Below, piece by piece: positions 33,694 to 41,620 of a stretch of 64,000 nt of DNA (positions within the stretch are counted from its first letter, which is position 1; each line of letters opens with the position of its first letter). The position numbers and the translations under genes were made by a program. Source of the stretch: an uncultured Desulfobacterales bacterium (GTDB lineage Bacteria; Desulfobacterota; Desulfobacteria; Desulfobacterales; SpSt-501); contig CALIUY010000022.1 in the NCBI GenBank assembly GCA_938048455.1, positions 87,517 through 151,516 of the forward strand, written 5' to 3'. The notes under the pieces are model-generated. The model ran no database searches. It was not told the origin of the DNA and saw only the letters and a program-made list of their open reading frames with translations.

Positions 33694-35412
33694 CTAGCTC
33701 ATAGCCGATTCGTCCCCGGATGGCAACTCGCCGGACGACCCGGCCGGGGTGAAAGGGGTTCCCCCCAGCAGAGCCTCGATCCGCTCCAGGGGAAGAGGCC
33801 GGAGCACCGCGGCTTCGGGCGGCACGGCGACCCCCTGGTTGCGCAACCAGGAGGCGCGTACGGCCACGGCGGCGCCGAAGAGGAGGTTGGCGGCTACGGT
33901 GACGGTGCGGCGCTCGGCGGGGTCCTCGAGAAAGCTTCCCTTCGCCCACTGGTTGAAGGCGCCCATCGCCGGGCCGCACCAGATCTGATAGTCCATGCGC
34001 CGCGAGGGCTCGCCTGCGATCGCCCAACGCGAGGAGCGCCCCAGGTAGGATCGAAAGACAAGCGCCATCTTGTGCCGCGGGTTGCGCTCGGCAAGCTCGA
34101 TCTGCCGCGGATCCCGCTTGCGGAAGAAAGCGCGGGTCGCTTCCCACTCCTCTTCGAAGGAGCGACGGAAGAAATCCTTCTCGAGAACCGCGCGCTGGGG
34201 CGCGGGGATTTCCTCGTAGCGCTCGTGGTCTTTGAACAGCTCGTAGAGCTTTGCCGCACGCTGAGCGAACATCGTGCCGCGCTTGAGCACCTGGACCTTG
34301 ACCCCGAGTTCGAACATGTCGGCCGCGGGGGCCATGGCGACGTCGGCTTGCCCCGCTTCGGCGAGCAGACGGCGAACCGCCTCCGAGGTTCCGGCCTCGA
34401 CGCAGCCTTGGTGAACCGAGCCCACCATGATGAAGGCCGCGCCCATGGCGAAGGCCGCGGCCCCCGAAAGCGGGGTGGCGATGCCGCCGGCGAGACCGAC
34501 CCGGGGCAGGTGGGCGTAGCCGTGCTCACGGCGGCAGTCCTCGCGCAGGGCGAGGATCGTGGGCAACAGGGCGATGGCCGGCCGATTGTCCGTGTGACCT
34601 CCGGAGTCGGCCTCGGCAGTGAGATCCTCGGCGAGCGGCACGTGGGCGGCGAGTTCGGCCTCTTCCGGCCGCAGGGCCCCTCGGGCCACGAGGATCTCGA
34701 GATGGCGCGCCGGGGGCGGAGCGAGAAACCGCCGCGCCACTTCCACGCGGGAGATCTTGGCGATGAGACGGTTGGGGCAGACGATGCGGCCGTCGGGGCG
34801 GCGGTAAATGCCCCGTACCCGGAAGAGGCTGAGCGCAGGGGTCGGCTCGACGAAAGCCGAGGCGCTGGCGACGGTGACGCCGTGGTCGAGAAAGATCTCC
34901 GCCAGGCGGTTCTCCAGCTCCGGGTTGCCGGGGCTGTGGATCAGGTTGACGCCGAAGGGAATCGGCGGGCTTGTGCGCTGGAGGGCGCCGATCGCCTCTT
35001 CGACCTCCGCGGGAAGCAGGCCGCCGGCCCCGAAGAAGCCGATCATCCCCGCACTTCCGGCCTCCTGGACCATCCGTACCGAGGTGATGGCGTTGGCCAT
35101 CTCGCCCACCACATAGGCATAGCGCAGCCCATAGGCGGCACGAAAGGCGGGGTCGCCGAGGTTCTCGGGATGCAGGGGGGGGACCCAGGCGACCAGCGGC
35201 AGCCCGTCAGCCTCGCCTTCCGGAACGGGAGCGAACCCGACCGTCCCCGAGCGGGCCAGGAAGAGCTTTGCGCCGCGGCGCACGAGGAAAAGGGGCCGCG
35301 TGACTTCGAGAAGCGAGCGGCCGAGAGCCTCCGCCTCCATAGGCTCCGCTTCGGGCCCCCCGGGTCGGAAGCGGGCGGTTGCGGCGGGTGCGTGGGGTTC
35401 AATCAAGGCCAT
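33694..35412 (-). CDS. pfaD: PfaD-family FMN enoyl reductase
   Basis: The 572-residue protein matches PfaD, the trans-acting enoyl reductase of PUFA and related lipid synthases (nitronate-monooxygenase-like TIM barrel). Typical segments are GFFGAGGLLPAEVEEAI, PFGVNLIHSPGNPELE, ADSGGHTDNRP, GLAGGIATPLSGAAAFAMGAAF and SVHQGCVEAGTS, with MFELGVKVQVLKRGTMF later. It reduces the enoyl intermediates that are not left as cis double bonds. Its TAG stop shares a base with a possible GTG start of pfaA, so the two are co-transcribed. Confidence 0.93.
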   Translation of the reverse strand: MALIEPHAPAATARFRPGGPEAEPMEAEALGRSLLEVTRPLFLVRRGAKLFLARSGTVGFAPVPEGEADGLPLVAWVPPLHPENLGDPAFRAAYGLRYAYVVGEMANAITSVRMVQEAGSAGMIGFFGAGGLLPAEVEEAIGALQRTSPPIPFGVNLIHSPGNPELENRLAEIFLDHGVTVASASAFVEPTPALSLFRVRGIYRRPDGRIVCPNRLIAKISRVEVARRFLAPPPARHLEILVARGALRPEEAELAAHVPLAEDLTAEADSGGHTDNRPAIALLPTILALREDCRREHGYAHLPRVGLAGGIATPLSGAAAFAMGAAFIMVGSVHQGCVEAGTSEAVRRLLAEAGQADVAMAPAADMFELGVKVQVLKRGTMFAQRAAKLYELFKDHERYEEIPAPQRAVLEKDFFRRSFEEEWEATRAFFRKRDPRQIELAERNPRHKMALVFRSYLGRSSRWAIAGEPSRRMDYQIWCGPAMGAFNQWAKGSFLEDPAERRTVTVAANLLFGAAVAVRASWLRNQGVAVPPEAAVLRPLPLERIEALLGGTPFTPAGSSGELPSGDESAMS

Positions 35413-35473
35413 CGGTCTATCGTCGGTCTGCCGCCCGGCCGCACGGGTGGCCGAGGACGGAGGATGGCTACCT

Positions 35474-35502
35474 CATTTAGGGAAAGCCCCCGAGGCTGTC
35501 AA
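35474..35502 (-). promoter_or_regulatory. Candidate promoter for pfaD-pfaA
   Basis: On the minus strand a perfect TTGACA (35502-35497) and TAAATG (35479-35474) are 17 nt apart, in the 107-nt gap between xerD and pfaD. The spacer ends TTTCCC, as at the pfaC promoter. Confidence 0.5.
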
Positions 35503-35519
35503 GGCGCTCTCGCCGGCGC

Positions 35520-36425
35520 TCATCCTCGGGGATGATGGCGGCGGTGCAATTCCTTCAGCCGCTCACGGCTGACATGGGTGTAGATCTGAGTGGTGGCGAT
35601 ATCCGCATGCCCCAGAAGGATCTGCACCGTCCGCAGGTCGGCGCCGCCTTCCAGCAGATGGGTGGCGAAGGAGTGCCGCAGGCTGTGAGGGGTGGTGCGC
35701 CGCTCGATTCCCGCGGCACGGGCGTAAGCCTGGAGGCGTTTCCAGAATCCTTGGCGGCTGAGCGGTTTGCCGGCGCGACCGATGAAGAGAAAGGAACTGC
35801 CCCGGCCTTTGAGCAGCGGCCCGCGCGCCCGCTCCAGATAGAGGCGGATCTTCTCCCGCGCCGGGTTGCCGATCGGCACGACCCGCTCCTTGGAGCCCTT
35901 GCCGAGCACGCGCACGAAGCCCGCTTCGAGATCGATGTCCTGCAGCCGCAAAGACACGAGCTCCGAGACGCGCAGTCCTGCGGCGTAGAGGAGTTCGATC
36001 ATGGCCGCATCCCTCAGGTCGGCGGCCCGGCGGTCGCCGGGGGCGTTGAGCAGGCGCTCGACCTCGGCTCGGCTCAGCGTGTCCGGCAGGCGCAGAGGAA
36101 CGCGCGGGGCGTCGAGTTGTGCGGTGGGGTCGGCGGAAAGCACCCCTTCGCGGAGCAGAAAACCATAGAAGGAGCGCAGCGAAACCAGGTGCCGGGCGCG
36201 CGAACGGGAGCCCAGTCCCGCGGCGCGCAGGTGGATCAGATACTGCAGGAGGCGGGCGGTATCCTCGCCGGAAACGCTCGTCACCCCGCCGGCGGCGAGG
36301 AAATCGGCATAGCGACGCAGATCCGCGCCGTAGGAGGAAAGGGTGGCCGGGGAAAGGCCCTTTTCGACGAGGAGATGCTCCAGATAACGATCGATCAATG
36401 ACGAAAGGGGCGGTGGGGTTTTCAT
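35520..36425 (-). CDS. xerD: Tyrosine recombinase XerD
   Basis: The 301-residue protein has the N-terminal SAM-like core-binding domain (LIDRYLEHLLVEKGLSPATL) and the C-terminal catalytic domain. The tetrad is visible: Arg in YAAGLRVSEL, Lys in GKGSKERVVP, HSLRHSFATHLL, GHADIATTQ and the nucleophile Tyr in IYTHVS. Size and motifs fit the housekeeping XerD that resolves chromosome dimers at dif with XerC and FtsK. No phage or integron genes lie next to it, so it is not taken as a mobile-element integrase. Confidence 0.92.
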   Translation of the reverse strand: MKTPPPLSSLIDRYLEHLLVEKGLSPATLSSYGADLRRYADFLAAGGVTSVSGEDTARLLQYLIHLRAAGLGSRSRARHLVSLRSFYGFLLREGVLSADPTAQLDAPRVPLRLPDTLSRAEVERLLNAPGDRRAADLRDAAMIELLYAAGLRVSELVSLRLQDIDLEAGFVRVLGKGSKERVVPIGNPAREKIRLYLERARGPLLKGRGSSFLFIGRAGKPLSRQGFWKRLQAYARAAGIERRTTPHSLRHSFATHLLEGGADLRTVQILLGHADIATTQIYTHVSRERLKELHRRHHPRG

Positions 36426-36732
36426 GGCTCGGAGGCGATGGGCCCGGCCGGAATCGGGGCCGGTCGACGCCTGTCATCCTCTGGGTAGCACGAACGGGGA
36501 GCCGATTCCAGCGGATGGGCCTCATCCGCCGCGCGCGGGCGGTTTGTTGACAAAGCCCGGGATGAGGTTTTACAACGCGGGCACGAACGGTGGCGGATTT
36601 TTTGCTTCCGTTCCGGACGCTTCTCTTGCGCTCGCCCATTCCTTAGAAATACGACGCCTAAAGCCGGGTCGACCCTCGACGGATCGAGTCCGGAGTGCGC
36701 TTCCGCGGCTGGCCGCAGAAAGGAGAACCGAG
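36426..36732. other. Intergenic region between xerD and the glutamate synthase gene
   Basis: These 307 nt separate divergent genes. They hold one good promoter candidate for the rightward genes and an AAGGAG ribosome-binding site at the right end. I see no convincing coding or structured-RNA signal. Confidence 0.6.
36547..36576 (+). promoter_or_regulatory. Candidate sigma-70 promoter for the glutamate synthase-gdhA-HAD operon
   Basis: TTGACA (36547-36552) and TACAAC (36571-36576, 4 of 6 to consensus) are 18 nt apart. The start codon is about 155 nt downstream, leaving a long leader in which no known riboswitch was recognised. Confidence 0.45.
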
Positions 36733-38316
36733 ATGAACCTCCATCGCCCCAATGCCAACGAGGCATTGCAAACCGCCAATCGTTCCCGCAATGTCGTGCC
36801 CCAGTCCGGCATCTGCAGCCGCTGTATCGACGGCTGCCGCGGCAACTGCGATCTCTTTCGCGCCACGTTCCGCGGACGCGAAGTCCTCTACCCGGAGCCT
36901 TTCGGCAGCGTGACCGCGGGAGCCGACAAGGACTACCCCGTAGACTACTCGCACCTCAACATTCTCGGCTACGCCTTCGGCGCCAAGGGGGTGGCCGCCG
37001 ATCCCGATATCGCCACCTTCCCCCACGTGAACACGGAGACCGAATTCGGGCTGCAGCACAAGGTGCGCATGAAGATCCCCATCTTCACCGGCGCGCTCGG
37101 CAGCACGGACATCGCGCGCAAGAACTGGGAACACTTCGCCGTCGGCGCGGCGATCAGCGGCATCAGCATCGTCTGCGGCGAAAACGTCTGCGGCATCGAC
37201 CCCGAACTCGAGCTGAACGCCGAGGGACGGATCGTCAAATCCCCCGAAATGGACCGCCGCATCCGCGAATACCGGCGCTACCACGAGGGCTGGGGGGATA
37301 TCCTGGTGCAGATGAACGTGGAGGACACGCGGCTGGGGGTGGCCGAATATGCGATCGAAACGCTCGGCGTCGAGACCATCGAACTCAAATGGGGTCAGGG
37401 CGCCAAGTGCATCGGCGGCGAGATCAAGGTGAGCTCGCTCCAGCGGGCGATCGAACTGAAGAAGCGCGGCTACATCGTCACCCCCGATCCCGAATTGCCG
37501 GCCAACCAGGCGGCCTTCAAAGCCGGGCCCCTCAAACAGTTCGAGCGCCATTCCCGGCTCGGCTTCATCGACGCCGAGGGCTTCGCGCGCGAGGTGGAGC
37601 GCCTGCGGCGGCTGGGGGCGAAGCGGGTGACGCTGAAGACCGGCGCTTACCCCATGCGTGAGCTCGCCATGGCGATCCGTTGGTCGAGCGATGCGGGGAT
37701 CGATCTCTTGACCATCGACGGCGCACCCGGAGGCACGGGCATGAGCCCCTGGCGCATGATGGCCGAGTGGGGGATCCCTTCGCTCTACCTCCATTCCATG
37801 GCCTGGGAGCTCTGCGAGCGGCTCGCCCGCTCGGGACGCCGGGTGCCCGATATCGCCTTCGCCGGCGGGTTCTCCTCCGAGGACCACGTCTTCAAGGCGC
37901 TCGCCTTGGGCGCCCCGTACTGCAAGGCGGTCTGTATGGGCCGGGCGCTCATGATCCCGGGGATGGTCGGCAAAAACGCCGAGAAATGGCTCCGGGGCGA
38001 GGACGAAGGGCTTCCCAAAACGGTCTCCCGTTACGGGATGACCAAGGAGGAGATCTTCATGAACTACGAGCTGCTGCGGGAGAAGTACGGCACCGAGGTG
38101 GACCGGTTCCCGCTGGGGGCGATCGGCATCTACAACGCGACCGACAAGATCCGGGTCGGGCTCCAGCAGCTCATGGCCGGGACACGAAGCTGGGCCGTGC
38201 GCTACATCGAGCGCCGCGATCTCGTCTCCCTCACCGAAGAATGCGCCCGGGTCACGGGCATTCCCTATGTCATGGACGCCTTCCGCGAAGAGGCTCTGGC
38301 CATCATCGACGGCTGA
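36733..38316 (+). CDS. FMN-binding glutamate synthase family protein (GltB-like, stand-alone)
   Basis: The 527-residue protein is a stand-alone glutamate synthase core (FMN TIM barrel) without the glutaminase domain. It shows ELKWGQGAKCIGGEIK, TIDGAPGGTGMSPWRMM and the late barrel segments PDIAFAGGFSSEDHVFKALALGA and CKAVCMGRALMIPGMVGKN. An unusual N-terminal Cys cluster, CSRCIDGCRGNC (about residues 28-39), could hold an Fe-S cluster for electron entry, probably from ferredoxin. It would convert 2-oxoglutarate and ammonia or delivered nitrogen to glutamate, or act on a related substrate. AAGGAG fixes the start. gdhA follows 36 nt later. Confidence 0.88.
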   Translation: MNLHRPNANEALQTANRSRNVVPQSGICSRCIDGCRGNCDLFRATFRGREVLYPEPFGSVTAGADKDYPVDYSHLNILGYAFGAKGVAADPDIATFPHVNTETEFGLQHKVRMKIPIFTGALGSTDIARKNWEHFAVGAAISGISIVCGENVCGIDPELELNAEGRIVKSPEMDRRIREYRRYHEGWGDILVQMNVEDTRLGVAEYAIETLGVETIELKWGQGAKCIGGEIKVSSLQRAIELKKRGYIVTPDPELPANQAAFKAGPLKQFERHSRLGFIDAEGFAREVERLRRLGAKRVTLKTGAYPMRELAMAIRWSSDAGIDLLTIDGAPGGTGMSPWRMMAEWGIPSLYLHSMAWELCERLARSGRRVPDIAFAGGFSSEDHVFKALALGAPYCKAVCMGRALMIPGMVGKNAEKWLRGEDEGLPKTVSRYGMTKEEIFMNYELLREKYGTEVDRFPLGAIGIYNATDKIRVGLQQLMAGTRSWAVRYIERRDLVSLTEECARVTGIPYVMDAFREEALAIIDG

Positions 38317-38352
38317 GCCCCGCGCGGCGGGTTCCCGAAAAGGAGATCTCCC

Positions 38353-39702
38353 ATGACGGAAATCCTGCGAAAACTCACCGCACGCGACCCCGGGGAAAAG
38401 GAGTTTCACCAGGCGGTGACCGAGGTGCTCGAATCGGTCGCCCCCGTGCTGGAGCGCCACCCGGAGTACCGCCGGAACGCCATTCTCGAGCGGCTCTTCG
38501 AACCCGAGCGGACGATCCTCTTCCGGGTTCCCTGGATGGACGACCGACAGCAGTTCCAGGTCCACCGGGGCTGTCGCGTCGAGATGAGCAGCGCCATCGG
38601 GCCCTACAAGGGCGGCCTTCGTTTCCACCCTTCGGTGACGCTCGGCATCTTGAAATCGCTCGCCCTCGAGAACGTCTTCAAGAACGCCCTCACCCCGCTC
38701 AACATGGGCGGCGCTCACGGCGGCTCCGATTTCGACCCCAAGGGCAAATCGGACACGGAGATCATGCGGTTCTGCCAGAGCTTCGTCGCCGAGCTCTTCC
38801 GCCACATCGGCCCGCATACCGACATCCCCGAGGGGGATATCGGCGTGGGCGCCCGCGAGGTCGGCTTTCTCTTCGGCATGTACCGCAAGCTGAGAAACGA
38901 GTTCAGCGGCTCTTTCACCGGGAAAAGCCTCGACTGGGGGGGAAGCGTGCTGCGGCGGGAGGCCGCGGGCTACGGAGTCGTCTACTTCGCCTGCGAGATG
39001 CTCGCCGCGCGCGGGCAGAGCATTGCGGGCAAGGTCTGCCTCGTCTCGGGGGCCGGAAACGTGGCCCAGCACACCGCCGAAAAGCTGGTCGAGCTCGGCG
39101 CGCGAGTGGTCAGTCTCTCGGATTCCAGCGGGGCGATCTACGACGAGGAAGGCTTCGACGCCGACAAAATCGAATTCATCAAGCGCCTGAAGAACATCCG
39201 TCGGGCGCGGATCGGCGAGTACGTCGACAAGTACTCCCAGGCGGTGTACCTCGAGCGCGATCTGCGTCTCGACCACAACCCGCTATGGAAAATCCCGGCC
39301 GACTGCGCCTTCCCCTGCGCGACCGAAAACGAAATCCAGCGGCAGGATGCCGAGCACCTCGCCGGAAACGGCGTCGGCCTCGTCGTCGAGGGGGCCTCCA
39401 TGGCCTCCACGCCGGATGCGGTGCGTCTCTTCGAGGAGCGCGGGGTGGCCTATGCACCGGGCAAGGCGGCGAACGCCGGCGGGGTCGTCGTTTCGGGCCT
39501 GGAGATGGCCCAGAACAGCATGCGGCTGACCTGGACGCGCGAGGAGGTCGAGCGGCGGCTGCAGACGGTGATGAAAGACATCCACCGCACCTGCCTCGAG
39601 GCGGCGGAGCGCTACGGTCGCCCCGGCAATATTCTGGCCGGGGCGAACATCGCGGGCTTTCTCAAAGTGGTCCGGGCGCTCCTCGACCAGGGGCTCGTTT
39701 GA
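38353..39702 (+). CDS. gdhA: NADP-type glutamate dehydrogenase with altered catalytic lysine motif
   Basis: The 449-residue protein aligns throughout with hexameric bacterial glutamate dehydrogenase (usual length about 445-450). It has QVHRGCRVEMSSAIGPYKGGLRF, FKNALTPL, SDFDPKGKSD, IPEGDIGVG and the cofactor motif SGAGNVAQHTAEKL. The catalytic-lysine motif usually read P-M-G-G-[AG]-K-G-G is here NMGGAHGG: His122 stands where the catalytic Lys is expected, and Asn replaces the Pro. The substrate lysines 86 and 110 are kept. The codon is CAC, at least two changes from any Lys codon. The enzyme may be inactive, altered in substrate, or regulatory. AAAAGGAG precedes the ATG. Confidence 0.88.
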   Translation: MTEILRKLTARDPGEKEFHQAVTEVLESVAPVLERHPEYRRNAILERLFEPERTILFRVPWMDDRQQFQVHRGCRVEMSSAIGPYKGGLRFHPSVTLGILKSLALENVFKNALTPLNMGGAHGGSDFDPKGKSDTEIMRFCQSFVAELFRHIGPHTDIPEGDIGVGAREVGFLFGMYRKLRNEFSGSFTGKSLDWGGSVLRREAAGYGVVYFACEMLAARGQSIAGKVCLVSGAGNVAQHTAEKLVELGARVVSLSDSSGAIYDEEGFDADKIEFIKRLKNIRRARIGEYVDKYSQAVYLERDLRLDHNPLWKIPADCAFPCATENEIQRQDAEHLAGNGVGLVVEGASMASTPDAVRLFEERGVAYAPGKAANAGGVVVSGLEMAQNSMRLTWTREEVERRLQTVMKDIHRTCLEAAERYGRPGNILAGANIAGFLKVVRALLDQGLV

Positions 39703-39718
39703 AACGAGAGAACAGCGG

Positions 39719-40372
39719 ATGCGGTTCCGGGCGGCGATCTTCGACCTCGACGGGACGCTGCTCGATACGCTCGAGGACCTCGCCGGCGCGATGAACGGCG
39801 TTCTTCGCCGCCACGGGCTCCCGGAGCACCCCCCGCGGGCCTACCGGGAGTTCGTCGGCGAGGGCATCGAGGCGCTGGTGCGGCGCGCGCTTCCCCGGCC
39901 GCTTCCTCCCCCAGAACTCCTCGCCGAGCGGGTGCGCGAAATGCGCGAGGAATACGCCCGAGGCTGTCTGGAGCGCACCCGTCCGTTTCCGGGGGTGCGC
40001 GAGCTTCTGGCGGCATGCCGCGGGGCGGGCCTTGCGCTCGCCGTGCTCACGAACAAGCCGGAAGAGGCGGCCCGCCGCCTCCTGGAGGCGCTGCTGCCGG
40101 AGGAAGGCTTCCGCATCGTCTGCGGGGCGCTTCCCGGCCGTCCGCGCAAACCCGACCCCAGCGGCGCCCGGGAGCTGCTCGCCGCCCTGCGGGTCGCTCC
40201 GGAAAAAGCCTTCCTCCTCGGGGACAGCGCCGTCGACATGCAGACGGCCGTCGCGGCAGGTCTTTTTCCCGTGGGGGCCCTCTGGGGATACCGCGGTGCG
40301 GAGGAACTCCTGGAGTCCGGGGCGCGCCTCCTCTTGCCGTCCCCCGCCGATCTCCTTCCCTGGATTTGTTGA
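39719..40372 (+). CDS. gph: HAD-family hydrolase, phosphoglycolate phosphatase-like
   Basis: The 217-residue protein has the four HAD motifs: FDLDGTLLDT (motif I, nucleophile Asp and acid Asp), VLTNKP (motif II), Lys in RPRKPDP (motif III) and LLGDSAVDMQTA (motif IV). An alpha-helical cap (about residues 15-85) follows motif I, as in phosphoglycolate phosphatase and PpaX. Substrate preference cannot be settled. It starts 16 nt after gdhA and is convergent with the next gene. Confidence 0.83.
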   Translation: MRFRAAIFDLDGTLLDTLEDLAGAMNGVLRRHGLPEHPPRAYREFVGEGIEALVRRALPRPLPPPELLAERVREMREEYARGCLERTRPFPGVRELLAACRGAGLALAVLTNKPEEAARRLLEALLPEEGFRIVCGALPGRPRKPDPSGARELLAALRVAPEKAFLLGDSAVDMQTAVAAGLFPVGALWGYRGAEELLESGARLLLPSPADLLPWIC

Positions 40373-40387
40373 AACCCGGATCGCCGC

Positions 40388-41620
40388 TCAAAGATTCGCC
40401 GACAACCCGAGGATGTTGCGGTTGACCGCGATCTTCGCTTCGGGCTGAATCCAGTCGTGCGCGGTTTCCCGGAAGGGAAGATAGGCGAGGCGGAAGCGCT
40501 CGGGGCGGATCTCGACCGCCGCGAGCCTCTCCGGAAGATCCCTTCGCGGCCGAAGAAAGGCGGCGAGGATCAGCTTGAGGCTCTCGCAGGCTTCCTCCAC
40601 CGGCAGGGTCACCGGGTGATGGCGCGGCCCCGGAAGGGAAGGCTCCAGCCGCCCGGTCAATGGATGGAGGGTGAGGGCTTTGGCGAGCTGCAGGAAATTT
40701 TCCGCTCGGATCTTGAACGCCGGAACCCAGAACCGGAAGGGCTCCTCTTCCCATTCTTTCCGCGGCGCGGCCGGCAGGTTGGCGGCGCGGGCCAGCTCGC
40801 CGCGCGTGCGCAGCTCGATCCCGCGCAGCTCACAGCCGATCTCCCAGAAGGGGAGAAAAAACGAGCCCGGATCGCCGCCGGTTGCGCAGCAGGAAGAGAC
40901 CTGCGTCAGCCGCTCGCCGGAAGGGATCCAGGAGCTCTGGCAACTGCGGCAATGCAGGGCGAGCGCCTGCGGGCTGCCCTCCAGGTCCCAGCCGCAGTCG
41001 GGACAGAGGGCGGGAAGAAACGTCACGCCGGCGGCCGGACGGAGATCGTCCACCGGAAGCGAGAGGAGCTCCGGAGGGGTGCGGATGCTCAACGGGCGAT
41101 CGAGAACCGCATCGAGGAGAAAGGGACCGTCGATCCCGTAGGGGGCATAGAGAAGCCCCATCGACTCGCCGATGTGGGCGGTGCAAAGGAGAGGGCGTTC
41201 GTGGGGCTTGCGCAGGCGGCTCAGAAAGGCCGTCATCGCGTCGCCCAAGCTTCGCTCCGGGGGAAGAAAACGGCCTTCGGCCTGCGGCGTGAGGAAGCGC
41301 AGCCGCAGGCCCTGGGGACGAAGGCCGAGCGTGCGCGGCAGGGAAGAAAGGGCAAGGGCGATTTCGTTCACATCGGCGAAGCGGTGCTCGACTCCGGCCT
41401 GACGGCAGGCGAAGAAAAGCCCTTTAAAGCGCCAGTAGGGGACGTAGAGGAGATCCTGCCGCCGCGTCGATTTCGAAGGCAGAAGATAGCGGAACCCGTC
41501 CCGGCCGACGAGGAAGGATTTCACCCGGCAGAAGGGGCAGGTGACCAGGCGCTCGGTTTCCTCGAGATCGGTCGGTGCCCCGCACTGGGGACAGGCGGTT
41601 TCGATCCTCCACCCGGACAT
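40388..41620 (-). CDS. Uncharacterised zinc-ribbon protein linked to an SPFH protein
   Basis: This 410-residue protein is of unknown function. It starts with a zinc ribbon (CPQCGAPTDLEETERLVTCPFC, about residues 10-31; given here as Cys pairs at 10/13 and 28/31) and has a second Cys-x2-Cys set near residues 206-226 (CPDC and CRSC). The middle is rich in aromatic residues (LLYVPYWRFKGLFFAC), with no transmembrane segment. It begins directly after the stop of the SPFH gene (TGAATG), so the two are translationally coupled and probably work together. Confidence 0.7.
   Translation of the reverse strand: MSGWRIETACPQCGAPTDLEETERLVTCPFCRVKSFLVGRDGFRYLLPSKSTRRQDLLYVPYWRFKGLFFACRQAGVEHRFADVNEIALALSSLPRTLGLRPQGLRLRFLTPQAEGRFLPPERSLGDAMTAFLSRLRKPHERPLLCTAHIGESMGLLYAPYGIDGPFLLDAVLDRPLSIRTPPELLSLPVDDLRPAAGVTFLPALCPDCGWDLEGSPQALALHCRSCQSSWIPSGERLTQVSSCCATGGDPGSFFLPFWEIGCELRGIELRTRGELARAANLPAAPRKEWEEEPFRFWVPAFKIRAENFLQLAKALTLHPLTGRLEPSLPGPRHHPVTLPVEEACESLKLILAAFLRPRRDLPERLAAVEIRPERFRLAYLPFRETAHDWIQPEAKIAVNRNILGLSANL

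Noticed and set aside
35520..36425. Tyrosine recombinase as sign of an integrated element
   Set aside because: Motifs and length fit housekeeping XerD. No attachment-site repeats, phage or integron genes are adjacent.
36658..39276. 872-codon open frame on the minus strand opposite the glutamate synthase and gdhA
   Set aside because: Antisense shadow; both plus-strand genes have strong motifs and ribosome-binding sites.
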